From: Saprospiraceae bacterium | Lineage (GTDB): Bacteria > Bacteroidota > Bacteroidia > Chitinophagales > Saprospiraceae | Direction: 5' to 3' | Assembly (NCBI GenBank): GCA_023299965.1 | Contig: JALZVN010000022.1 | Coordinates: 1 to 20,619 of the forward strand | Length of the DNA: 20,619 nt | Shown: positions 6,567 to 14,381 of the stretch, piece after piece | How the letters are laid out: each line of letters begins with the position of its first letter | Numbering within the stretch: the first letter of the stretch is position 1 | Notes under the pieces: model-generated | Databases searched by the model: none | The model's input: only the letters and a program-made list of their open reading frames with translations | What the model was told of the DNA's origin: nothing | Program-made: the position numbers and the translations under genes

Positions 6567-8207
6567 ATGAATCAATATATTAAAGCAATTATACTAGGCA
6601 TATTCCTTAGCTTGAGTTATGGACTTAGCGCCCAACCTTTTACTATGCAAGATAGTCTGAGAGGATCTATCACAGCAGAACGGGCATGGTGGGATTTGAA
6701 TCATTACCATCTTAGCCTAGAGGTTATCATTGAGGACAAGTATATACACGGGAACAATCAAATTACTTACAAAGTATTGGATTCAAAACAAGTAATGCAG
6801 ATTGACTTGCAGCGCCCACTCAAAATCACCAAAGTAACACAGAATGGGAAATTGTTAAAATGGGAATCAAAAGAAAATGCCCATTTCATTACCCTCCAAG
6901 AGAAGCAAATCATTGGTGAGATGAACACAATCACCGTGTTTTATGAAGGGAATCCCCGAGCCGCGGCTAGAGCTCCTTGGGATGGAGGTTTTAGTTGGAA
7001 GAAAGATGCCAACGATAATGACTTTGTAGCCACCTCCTGTCAAGGTCTAGGAGCTAGTGTATGGTGGCCATGCAAAGATCACATGTACGATGAGGTAGAT
7101 AGCCTACTGTTGAGTGTAGAGGTTCCTATGCACCTTAGCGATGTTTCTAATGGCAGACTACGAAGCGTTAATTTTAATAAACAGAAAAAAACCAAGACAT
7201 ATAACTGGGCGGTAACCAACCCGATCAATAATTATGGGGTCAATCTAAACATTGGTGACTACGTCCATTGGGAAGAGAACTATAAAGGCGAAAAGGGTGG
7301 TTTAGATGTGAGTTATTGGGTACTAAAGGATAATGAAAGTAAAGCGCGTAAGCACTTTCAAGAAGTACCTCGAATGTTAGCGTCTTTTGAACATTGGTTT
7401 GGACCGTATCCTTTTTATGAAGATGGATTTAAATTGGTAGAAGCGCCTTATTTAGGAATGGAACATCAAAGTTCAGTGACTTATGGAAACCGTTTTAGGA
7501 ATGGATACCTAGGTACAGACTTGAGTGGTACGGGCTGGGGTCTAAAGTTTGACTTCATCATTGTGCATGAATCTGGTCATGAATGGTTTGCCAATAATAT
7601 CACGCATCGAGATATGGCAGATATGTGGATTCATGAAGGGTTTACGAATTACTCAGAGTCTATCTTTCTAGATTATCACTTTGGAAAGGAAGCTGGCCAG
7701 GAATATGTAAGAGGCTTACGTAAAAACATAGAACATCTAAAGCCATTGATCGGACCTAGAGACGTCAACTATCAAGGGTATCCTGGTGATGTTTATTACA
7801 AAGGCGCTAACATCTTGAACACCCTTAGAACTATTGTCAACGATGACGAAATATGGAGAGGACTACTCCGAGGTATGAATGAAAAATTTTATCATCAGAC
7901 CATTAACTCTTCTGATCTAGAGGCATATATACAATCCTATTTAAAGTTAGATTTACAAGGTTTCTTTGATCAATATCTCAGACAGGCAGAAATGCCAATA
8001 TTAGAATATTTTCATAGAGATGGGGAGCTGTTTTATAGATGGAATAATACCATTAGTGAGTTTGATATGCCTGTAGACATTAAATATGAAGATGGCAACT
8101 CACTTAGAATATTTCCTGTCGTCAACTGGGAAAGTATAAAGGTTCCTGATACTGCATTTGAGGTAGATCCCAATTACTTAATCGCTACTTTTAAGTCCGC
8201 TCAGTAG
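6567..8207 (+). CDS. exported M1 family zinc metallopeptidase (aminopeptidase)
   Basis: 546 residues with a Sec signal peptide (1-22, ending LSAQ), so periplasmic or outer-membrane associated. The M1 beta-sandwich N-terminal domain is followed by the catalytic domain. HESGHEW carries the zinc ligands His334 and His338, with the general base Glu335. The third ligand is Glu357 in WIHEGF, with the exact HEXXH-X18-E spacing. The exopeptidase motif reads GMEH (297-300) instead of GAMEN, keeping the substrate-binding Glu299. VYYKGA (about 409-414) supplies the catalytic tyrosine, probably Tyr410. It lacks the long C-terminal helical domain of PepN, like the short M1 enzymes common in Bacteroidota. 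It probably removes N-terminal residues from peptides for nutrition. The stop is 13 bp from the convergent TfoX-domain gene's stop. Confidence 0.93.
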   Translation: MNQYIKAIILGIFLSLSYGLSAQPFTMQDSLRGSITAERAWWDLNHYHLSLEVIIEDKYIHGNNQITYKVLDSKQVMQIDLQRPLKITKVTQNGKLLKWESKENAHFITLQEKQIIGEMNTITVFYEGNPRAAARAPWDGGFSWKKDANDNDFVATSCQGLGASVWWPCKDHMYDEVDSLLLSVEVPMHLSDVSNGRLRSVNFNKQKKTKTYNWAVTNPINNYGVNLNIGDYVHWEENYKGEKGGLDVSYWVLKDNESKARKHFQEVPRMLASFEHWFGPYPFYEDGFKLVEAPYLGMEHQSSVTYGNRFRNGYLGTDLSGTGWGLKFDFIIVHESGHEWFANNITHRDMADMWIHEGFTNYSESIFLDYHFGKEAGQEYVRGLRKNIEHLKPLIGPRDVNYQGYPGDVYYKGANILNTLRTIVNDDEIWRGLLRGMNEKFYHQTINSSDLEAYIQSYLKLDLQGFFDQYLRQAEMPILEYFHRDGELFYRWNNTISEFDMPVDIKYEDGNSLRIFPVVNWESIKVPDTAFEVDPNYLIATFKSAQ

Positions 8208-8220
8208 GGAGGAGTTTTAT

Positions 8221-8601
8221 TTATTTTTTGAGTTTCTTTTTCTTCTTACGGGGACTTGCTTTCGCTAATGGATTGAAGTCAAGACACAATTGTATCCAGT
8301 AAGCTAAATCATCATCCATGTCCACTCCATCTGGGGTGACGAAGATATACCCTCGCATGGGTCTGCCTGTAAAATCCATAGGTAGGCATTCTAGCTTTTC
8401 TATAACGTTTTCATAGGCATCTTCTCCTATTCGAGCCATCAGCAGTTGATCACCAAATTTCTTGTCAATATGAATGCCACAGAGCATCTTATTGTCAACA
8501 AAAAAGATGCGACCGCCCATCATATTTCTTTCAGAAAAATCTATTCCCTTGTCTGTCAGAATATTTCCGATTCTCTCTGCAGTGTATTCGTCGTAAGCCA
8601 T
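8221..8601 (-). CDS. TfoX/Sxy N-terminal domain protein
   Basis: 126 residues, cytoplasmic. Family pattern: MAYDEYTAERI at the start, then NMMGGRIFFVDNKMLCGIHI, LMARIGEDAYE and MDFTGRPMRGYIFV, then a helix around YWIQLCLDF. It has only the N-terminal domain, as do most Bacteroidota members, and lacks the C-terminal domain of Sxy/TfoX from gamma-proteobacteria. The domain is named after competence regulation in Haemophilus and E. coli, but stand-alone members have no proven role. The last residues (PRKKKKKLKK) form a strongly basic tail that could bind nucleic acid. It converges on the M1 peptidase gene, and repeat element B lies upstream. Confidence 0.9.
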   Translation of the reverse strand: MAYDEYTAERIGNILTDKGIDFSERNMMGGRIFFVDNKMLCGIHIDKKFGDQLLMARIGEDAYENVIEKLECLPMDFTGRPMRGYIFVTPDGVDMDDDLAYWIQLCLDFNPLAKASPRKKKKKLKK

Positions 8602-8700
8602 TCTATAATATTATATTTAGCGGATCACTATTGAGTAGTCAATAATAATGAAAGCTAAAATAATAGTGATAGGAATAAAAATAAATTTTGAATATATTCT

Positions 8701-8890
8701 TCGCGTGAGTGATAGCAGCGATATGAAAGATACTAGACTGCCATGAAGCTACATTCTAGAGTAGCACGAAGAGGAACGATGAGAGATGCTATAGATGTAT
8801 TAGCTGAATAGCTGTAGAGTAGCTTGAATACAAGCGTATAGCACGACCCTTGGGCGAGGGTAGGGAGGATAGCCGAAAAGGGGCACGCCC
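8701..8890 (-). repeat. structured intergenic repeat element, copy B
   Basis: Read on the minus strand from 8890, this 190-bp block begins GGGCGTGCCCC. GGTCGTGCTATACGCT starts at 8848, then TTCAAGC and ACTCTACAG (8820-8812), ending CGCTGCTATCACTCACGCGA (8720-8701). These blocks match copy A at the same order and spacing: GGTC is at element position 43 here and 42 in A, and the 3' block matches 14 of 20 bases. The interiors differ. Hairpins: ACCCT/AGGGT (plus 8846-8850 and 8857-8861), GCTTG-AATA-CAAGC (8822-8835) and GCTAC/GTAGC (8748-8752 and 8761-8765). It lies 32 bp after the stop of the last PUL gene, in that gene's orientation, and occupies most of the 321-bp gap. The remaining 8602-8700 is AT-rich, with no gene seen. 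Confidence 0.7.
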
Positions 8891-8922
8891 AAAAATATCA
8901 ATAGTTGAGGCTACACTAAATC

Positions 8923-10125
8923 CTACTGAAATACTCTAATGTAGTCTACGATCATGTGCTGTGGAAACGGTGTAGTAGAAGTCGGGGATCCCGGCCAATT
9001 ACCTCCAACGGCCACATTAAAAATGAAAAAGAAATCTTCGTTGAATGGATAATTTTGTGGTTCTGTATTTTCTGGTCTAATTTCGTGAACGAGTTGATTG
9101 TCTCTTAGTACTTGTACATGATCTTCTTCCCAAACTAATGAGAAGATGTGAAATTCGTCATTGAAAATTTCGTTATTGGTAAGGGCAGAACCGCTTCCTT
9201 CAAACATGTGCTCTGGAAAAGAATTTCCATAATGGAAAGTCCCATGAACAGTACCAGGATCTGAACCGATCAATTCCATAATATCCATCTCTCCACAAGC
9301 CGGCCATCCTACTTGATCAATATTAGCACCAAGCATCCACAATGCTGGCCATAAACCTCTACCTGTAGGTAAGACAGCACGAATATCGACACGACCATAT
9401 TTTACCTCCACTTTGTCTTGTGTAATGATACGAGAAGAAGTGAATTGGTTAGATCCAACTTGCTCCGGTCTAGCTTCTATGATTAGGTAATCATTATCTC
9501 TGAAGCTGACATTATCTCTTTGATAAAATTCTAATTCATTGTTACCCCATCCACATATATTAGGGCATCCATTTCCGATTTCAAAAGTCCAATCTGATTC
9601 ATTTAATTCATTCGTTTGAAATTCATCTGACCATACTAATTCCATATCTGGATAACTCATAGGAGAAGTTTCTCCACCCGGGATAACCAAATCTCCAATA
9701 CTATTATCATCGTCGAAAATAGTAATGGTTGTATTGGCTTCATCAAAACTTCCAGCTGAGCTAAACAGTCTAACCTGAAAAGATTCTGTCTCTTCGTTTA
9801 GCAAATCACCAAGGATTGTCAAAGGGAAATCCTTGTTGCTTTCTCCTTCCGTAAATACTAATTGAGTAGCGGAGATCGCTTCGAAATCTTCATCGGCAAT
9901 AGCAGTGCCATCTACCAATTCATAAGTAAGTACAGTAGTGGATGTGACTGCCTCCTTGAAACCAACTCGTATATTAAGTACTTTAGCTTCAGTCCCTTCT
10001 GTAATATCATAATTTATGATATTTAATTCTGGACCAGTAAGTACTGGCTGAGTATTGCCTTCATCTTCTGATGAGCAAGTCCAAAGAAACATTGGCATTA
10101 AAACTAAGAGAAGAAACTTTTTCAT
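8923..10125 (-). CDS. surface lipoprotein GH16 endo-beta-1,3-glucanase (laminarinase) with Calx-beta domain
   Basis: 400 residues. The lipoprotein signal ends at Cys17 (FLWTCSSEDEG). The acidic residues after the Cys fit a Bacteroidota surface-export signal. A Calx-beta domain spans about 37-140 (ITEGTEAKVLNIRV, DGTAIADEDFEA, FTEGES, DDDNS). The GH16 domain spans about 160-400 (LVWSDEF, CGWGNNELEFY, YGRVDIRAVLPTGRGLWPA). The active site is GEMDIMEL: nucleophile Glu279, Asp281 and acid/base Glu284. The extra Met in E-x-D-x-M-E is the laminarinase-type form. It hydrolyses internal beta-1,3 linkages of laminarin-like glucan, most likely at the cell surface. Its ATG overlaps the TAA of the upstream GH16 gene by one base, so the two are translationally coupled. 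It is the last gene of the PUL. Confidence 0.93.
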   Translation of the reverse strand: MKKFLLLVLMPMFLWTCSSEDEGNTQPVLTGPELNIINYDITEGTEAKVLNIRVGFKEAVTSTTVLTYELVDGTAIADEDFEAISATQLVFTEGESNKDFPLTILGDLLNEETESFQVRLFSSAGSFDEANTTITIFDDDNSIGDLVIPGGETSPMSYPDMELVWSDEFQTNELNESDWTFEIGNGCPNICGWGNNELEFYQRDNVSFRDNDYLIIEARPEQVGSNQFTSSRIITQDKVEVKYGRVDIRAVLPTGRGLWPALWMLGANIDQVGWPACGEMDIMELIGSDPGTVHGTFHYGNSFPEHMFEGSGSALTNNEIFNDEFHIFSLVWEEDHVQVLRDNQLVHEIRPENTEPQNYPFNEDFFFIFNVAVGGNWPGSPTSTTPFPQHMIVDYIRVFQ

Positions 10126-10982
10126 TAGTAATTATTTTTTTGATATACTCTAACGTAATCTACAATCATTTTTGCAGGAAGCATACTGTCATCTAAGCCC
10201 ATTGTACCTCCCCAGTCACCACCATAAGCAATATTGAGGATGAGGTGAAATTTTTGATCAAAAGGCCAAGATTTAAAATCTTTTCCTTCATTCTCAAAAG
10301 TGAAAACTTTTTCGTTATCTACAGAAATAGTGTAGTGATCAGGCATCCATTCAACACTGTATATGTGAGATTCGTTGTAGACGTCATCCATAATGATAGA
10401 ATCACTTTTGTGCGTCCCAATCGAGTGGTGATAATCTAAAGTATGCGCCGTACCATAAATCACGTTTGGTTCATAACCAACGTTTTCCATGATGTCAATT
10501 TCTCCACTGTGTGGCCAGCCCTTGTACCGATCTTCAGAAGATAACATCCAAATAGCAGACCAAACCCCTTTACCAGAAGGCAATTGCGCCTTAATGTCAA
10601 TCTTACCATACATCCAATCTCCCTTTTTCTTGGTGACTAGACGTGCTGAAGTGTATTCATTGTTGAGCATTTGTTCTTTGTGTAACTCTATGATTAGATT
10701 TCCATTTTTTACTCGAGCGTTCTTTTCTACTTCTTCCGTATAGTATTGCAGTTCATGATTTCCCCAACCACATCCAGCAGGTTTGTCACATGAGTCTCCC
10801 ACGTCGTAGCTCCATTTTTCTGGATTAGGAAGACCTTCGTAATCAAATTCATCTGACCAAACCAGTTGGTAGTCATCTGAGTCTATCTCTACTGCTGCAT
10901 CATCTATATTCACTAAACCCATGTAGAGTGCGGTGAAAAAAACAAAAAGGAAAAGTAAGATATAACTAGAGTAAGATTTCAA
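10125..10982 (-). CDS. GH16 endo-beta-1,3-glucanase, probably periplasmic
   Basis: 285 residues from the preferred TTG at 10982 (KSYSSYILLFLFVFF as signal peptide or anchor). The frame is open to a TTG at 11030, but that start lies inside a 15-bp terminator-like hairpin and would put 16 polar residues before the signal, so it is unlikely. A single GH16 domain follows: LVWSDEFDYEG, CGWGNHELQYY, YGKIDIKAQLPSGKGVWSA. The active site is GEIDIMEN, with Glu161, Asp163 and Glu166 (Glu177/179/182 in the longer frame). There is no lipobox and no accessory domain, unlike the neighbouring GH16, so it probably works in the periplasm or anchored there on imported oligosaccharides. The two GH16 domains are clearly paralogous but well diverged. 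Confidence 0.88.
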   Translation of the reverse strand: MKSYSSYILLFLFVFFTALYMGLVNIDDAAVEIDSDDYQLVWSDEFDYEGLPNPEKWSYDVGDSCDKPAGCGWGNHELQYYTEEVEKNARVKNGNLIIELHKEQMLNNEYTSARLVTKKKGDWMYGKIDIKAQLPSGKGVWSAIWMLSSEDRYKGWPHSGEIDIMENVGYEPNVIYGTAHTLDYHHSIGTHKSDSIIMDDVYNESHIYSVEWMPDHYTISVDNEKVFTFENEGKDFKSWPFDQKFHLILNIAYGGDWGGTMGLDDSMLPAKMIVDYVRVYQKNNY

Positions 10983-11001
10983 AATTAATTGAGTTTTAAA
11001 A

Positions 11002-11038
11002 AGAGGTGATTGATTAAATGATATAATCAATCACCTCT
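11002..11038 (-). terminator. intra-operon terminator/attenuator hairpin
   Basis: The arms 11024-11038 and 11002-11016 are perfect 15-bp inverted repeats around a 7-nt loop (11017-11023). On the minus strand the 3' arm (ending CACCTCT) runs directly into TTTT. This is a textbook Rho-independent terminator 20 bp after the stop of the PKD lipoprotein gene (11059) and before the GH16 pair. It is likely to reduce GH16 transcription relative to susCD, or to stabilise the 3' end of the upstream mRNA. Confidence 0.75.
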
Positions 11039-11058
11039 AAAAGTATATTTAAGTAAGC

Positions 11059-12807
11059 TTATTCAGTGATTAATGTAAATGTCCACCATGCTCCACCTAC
11101 TTGACCTTCACTAATGTCAACAGTAAGTCTAAGGATCTCTCCGTCTGCTCCGTTCACATAAGATAATACCTCATAAGTAACAGATCCATCAGCTACGACA
11201 GTACTTGCATCTTGGTGTTCTCCACCGTTAAAAGCTTTTGGCAAAGCAATAAATGCTCCAGTACCCGTAACAGTCAAGAATGCTGGCGCATCTCCATCCG
11301 CTTCAGTAACGACAAAGGCATGGTTAGCTGAAGTCCAAACTTCTGCACCACCCATAAGAGCTGACTCATCTACGCAACCATCAGGTGTAATACCCATGTA
11401 AGCTTCTCCCCAAATATCACCGTTAGCATTGTATCCAAATGCTCCAGCGTTGTCGAAAGTAAACTCATCGTTAAATGCACATGCTCTAACGTTTATATCG
11501 TCCTCATTTGTAGCAAACCATTCTCCAGACCCTTTCCCAGGACCAACAGATAATGCTCCAGACCCTGGATTTAATCTCCAAGTTTTAGCTGATCCACCGT
11601 GTAATGCGTTTGCGCTAAATGATTGAGAAGTAATAATGATTTCAGTAGAAGCAGTAGACGTTCCGTCAGCATTAGTAGCTGAAAGAACTACTGTATAAGC
11701 TCCGTCTGCTGCGTATGTGTATACTGGAGAATCCTCAGTAGAAGTACCAACACCATCACCGAAGTCCCAAGAGAAACTATCAGCGTTGTTAGATGTGTTT
11801 GTGAATGTAACTGTGTTACCATCTATAGAAGACTCAAATCCTACTTGAGGCGCTGCACCAGGTAATTCTGGTTCCAATGAAGGGTCATCATAAGAAACTA
11901 GAGTAAAGCTCCAGTATCCTCCAGCAGCGTCTAATGTAGTTTCTAGAACCATCATATCAACACCGTTATTATCTTCAAGTGATACGATGTCATAGACTAC
12001 AGAAGTCTGAGGTGAAGTAAACTCAGCACCTGTACCTACTTTAGGAAGTCCTACGTGCGCACCAAGCCCATTTACAGTCAATGTATTATTCGTGTTATCA
12101 AAATCAAAAGTATATGTATTAGAGCCCCATGCGCTGATGTCAGCCCCGTCAATATTAACCATATTAGAAGCTACCGTTTCGTCAACACAAGCTCCAGCCA
12201 AGTCATCAGCCCATATGCCAAAATCAGCAAATACAGATCCGAATGTATTGTATGTATATGAACCATCCGCACCAAAGATATATTCTTCCTCCATGATACA
12301 TGGTCTAGAACCAATAGGGTCGCTTAATCCTAAGGCCCACCAAATCTGTGATCTGTCTTGAGGACCTACTAAGATAGGAAATTGATCACCTGCAGAAATA
12401 TCTCTAAGTAGTTTCCATGTTTTAGTTTCTGCGCCTGTGATAATTCTCAATTGTGCATTAGGATCAGTTACATTAACATCTCGAACAGAAACATTAGTAC
12501 CTGCAGCACCAGTAGCTGTTAATTCTACAGTAAAGCTACCTTCAGTTGAATAAGTGTAAGATGGAGATTCCTCATTAGATGTACCAACACCATCACCAAA
12601 ATCCCATGCATAAGTTTCAGAATTGATTGATTCGTTTACGAAGTCAAAAGTAAATGCATCATCAGCACTTTGCACGGCTGTAAACCTAGCTCTTGGTTCT
12701 TCAGTAGTTGTTGCTCCTGAGCCTGTATCTTCATCGTCAGAGCAAGCAAAACATACTGTAAGTATCAAAAGGAACCCAAACAGTTTAGTTAAATTAAGAA
12801 AGTTCAT
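11059..12807 (-). CDS. PKD-domain surface glycan-binding lipoprotein with two repeated modules (SusE/F position)
   Basis: 582 residues from the ATG at 12807 (MNFLNLTKLFGF), preceded by an A-rich stretch. The frame extends 11 codons to 12840, but the signal peptide fits the later start. The lipobox ends at Cys22 (CFACSDDEDTG), with an acidic surface-export tail. Order of parts: PKD-1 about 39-113 (WDFGDGVGTS), module 1 about 123-305, PKD-2 about 320-393 (WDFGDGVGTS again), module 2 about 401-581. The two modules share KTW-K/R-L, a Cys followed by E/D-E and Phe, CVDE, LTV-G-GA, LPK and a final GG-x-W-S/T-FTL. No catalytic motif is visible. Position after susD and before glucanases, plus PKD repeats, point to a surface beta-glucan-binding protein. 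The module family is not one I can name with certainty. Confidence 0.8.
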   Translation of the reverse strand: MNFLNLTKLFGFLLILTVCFACSDDEDTGSGATTTEEPRARFTAVQSADDAFTFDFVNESINSETYAWDFGDGVGTSNEESPSYTYSTEGSFTVELTATGAAGTNVSVRDVNVTDPNAQLRIITGAETKTWKLLRDISAGDQFPILVGPQDRSQIWWALGLSDPIGSRPCIMEEEYIFGADGSYTYNTFGSVFADFGIWADDLAGACVDETVASNMVNIDGADISAWGSNTYTFDFDNTNNTLTVNGLGAHVGLPKVGTGAEFTSPQTSVVYDIVSLEDNNGVDMMVLETTLDAAGGYWSFTLVSYDDPSLEPELPGAAPQVGFESSIDGNTVTFTNTSNNADSFSWDFGDGVGTSTEDSPVYTYAADGAYTVVLSATNADGTSTASTEIIITSQSFSANALHGGSAKTWRLNPGSGALSVGPGKGSGEWFATNEDDINVRACAFNDEFTFDNAGAFGYNANGDIWGEAYMGITPDGCVDESALMGGAEVWTSANHAFVVTEADGDAPAFLTVTGTGAFIALPKAFNGGEHQDASTVVADGSVTYEVLSYVNGADGEILRLTVDISEGQVGGAWWTFTLITE

Positions 12808-12855
12808 TTTTCGAATTTTTAATTTTAATAATATGTACAATAATAGTTATCTATA

Positions 12856-14370
12856 TTAGTAGCCTGAGTTCTGGATAAGAACTCCGTTGCTTAAATCAAT
12901 TTGTTGTTGAGGAATAGGGAAGAGTCTTTGAAAATCTTGGTATCCTGCATCACCTAAAACCTCAGCTCCTCGACCTTGTCTGATCAAGTCAAAATATCTA
13001 ATTCCTTCTAAGCCCAATTCCACTCTTCTTTCATGATAGATATCGGCTAATAATTGGCTTCCAGAACTAGTTACTTCAGGTAATGGCTGAACACTTGTTC
13101 TACTTGCTCTTTCTCTTACTGCATTAAGTGACGTTCTGGCTAGACCTTCATTGCCCATATTAAAGGCTGCCTCTGCGTGCATTAATAATACGTCCGAATA
13201 CCTGATAATTCTATCATTAGATTCCCCATTTTGTGATGGATCTCCAATGTTGATCTCCTCATGTTCAGATCTACTTACAAAGAATTTTCTAGGGTAATAA
13301 TCATGATCGGCACCGGCTGCCAATTTTGTGAATACACCACGATCACCCATAGTGTCACCCACCATAAATACTGAAGCATTTAATCTAATATCTCCAGTTT
13401 CAAACTCATCCACAAAATCTTGGGTAGGAATATTGAACCCCCATCCACCAAAAGCGCCTCTCGCGATTTGGTATACATTTGCTAAATTACCTTCATTAGA
13501 ACCATTCACGTTACCCCAGAATCCTCCACCTAGTGGTGAACGTTGAATTTCAAATACTGAGCCTGCGCCGTTTTCTCCAGATTTTTTGAATATGTTTTCA
13601 TAATCTTCAGTTAGAGCGTATTCTCCAGAATCAACTATTTCTTCAGCTACTGCTAAAGCATCTGGCCATTTGTTTTGATAGACATAAGACCTCAATAGTA
13701 GCCCTTGAGCGGCTCCTTTAGTTGCTCTACCGAGTGAAGATAATGGATACTGGCTCTTTAAAGGCAACACCTCAGCAGCAGCCATTAAATCTTGCTCGAT
13801 AAAATCCCAAATGAGCGCTTCTTCTGTGTTTGGCTGATTGTATTCACTAGGTGCTAGAGTACGATCTACTAATGGAACATTTCCAAATATAGTTACTAGA
13901 TCAAAGTAATAGTATGCGCGCAAGAAATGTGCCTCCGCTATTAGTCTTTTTCTTAAATTTTCATCGAAGTTTTCATCTTCTATGGCAGGTACGTTTTCTA
14001 GAACTAAATTGCATCTGTAAATACCGATATAATCTGCGGTCCAATTTGCATTCAGGTGGATATTATTTGGAGTTCCTAAAAAGGTAGATAGTTCTTCCAA
14101 CTGTGGTTGATCGGTAACCCCTGAACCCCCTTTGATGGCGTCATCAGAAGCGAAATCACCTATGAACCATCTAAAGTGATATACCTCGTTTGTGTAATTG
14201 TACTGCAGTGGATCATAAGCTGCAGTTACTGCGTTAACTGCGTCTCCCTGCGTCTGATAAAAGTTAGATTCAAGTTCTCCTACAATAGGCAACTTGTTCA
14301 ATTCATCTTCACAAGAAAAAAATCCTAAGAAGAGTGAGCTAGCGAAAAGTGCAAATATTAATTTCTTCAT
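12856..14370 (-). CDS. susD: SusD/RagB family outer-membrane nutrient-binding lipoprotein
   Basis: 504 residues, normal SusD length. The lipoprotein signal ends at Cys20 (LGFFSCEDELNKLP), with acidic residues directly after the Cys. Typical SusD features are TQGDAVNAVTAAYDPL near the N-terminus, the TPR-like RLIAEAHFLRAYYYFDLVTI (about 137-156), DVLLMHAEAAFNMGN, ALNAVRERA-like RTSLNAVRERASR, and the C-terminal ERRVELGLEGIRYFDLIRQG followed by RLFPIPQQQI. It forms the lid over SusC and binds the glycan outside the cell. The gene begins 11 bp after the susC stop, so the two are co-transcribed. The glycan specificity is inferred from the GH16 neighbours: beta-1,3-glucan. Confidence 0.95.
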   Translation of the reverse strand: MKKLIFALFASSLFLGFFSCEDELNKLPIVGELESNFYQTQGDAVNAVTAAYDPLQYNYTNEVYHFRWFIGDFASDDAIKGGSGVTDQPQLEELSTFLGTPNNIHLNANWTADYIGIYRCNLVLENVPAIEDENFDENLRKRLIAEAHFLRAYYYFDLVTIFGNVPLVDRTLAPSEYNQPNTEEALIWDFIEQDLMAAAEVLPLKSQYPLSSLGRATKGAAQGLLLRSYVYQNKWPDALAVAEEIVDSGEYALTEDYENIFKKSGENGAGSVFEIQRSPLGGGFWGNVNGSNEGNLANVYQIARGAFGGWGFNIPTQDFVDEFETGDIRLNASVFMVGDTMGDRGVFTKLAAGADHDYYPRKFFVSRSEHEEINIGDPSQNGESNDRIIRYSDVLLMHAEAAFNMGNEGLARTSLNAVRERASRTSVQPLPEVTSSGSQLLADIYHERRVELGLEGIRYFDLIRQGRGAEVLGDAGYQDFQRLFPIPQQQIDLSNGVLIQNSGY

Positions 14371-14381
14371 TTGAATATATT

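Noticed and set aside
8701..8890. tRNA, CRISPR or insertion-sequence interpretation of the GC-richer intergenic blocks
   Set aside because: No cloverleaf, no regularly spaced direct repeats and no transposase frame; the matching ends with copy A support an intergenic repeat element instead.
12808..12840. N-terminal extension of the PKD lipoprotein (MYILLKLKIRK)
   Set aside because: The second Met begins a standard lipoprotein signal peptide after an A-rich translation start region; the extension would spoil it.
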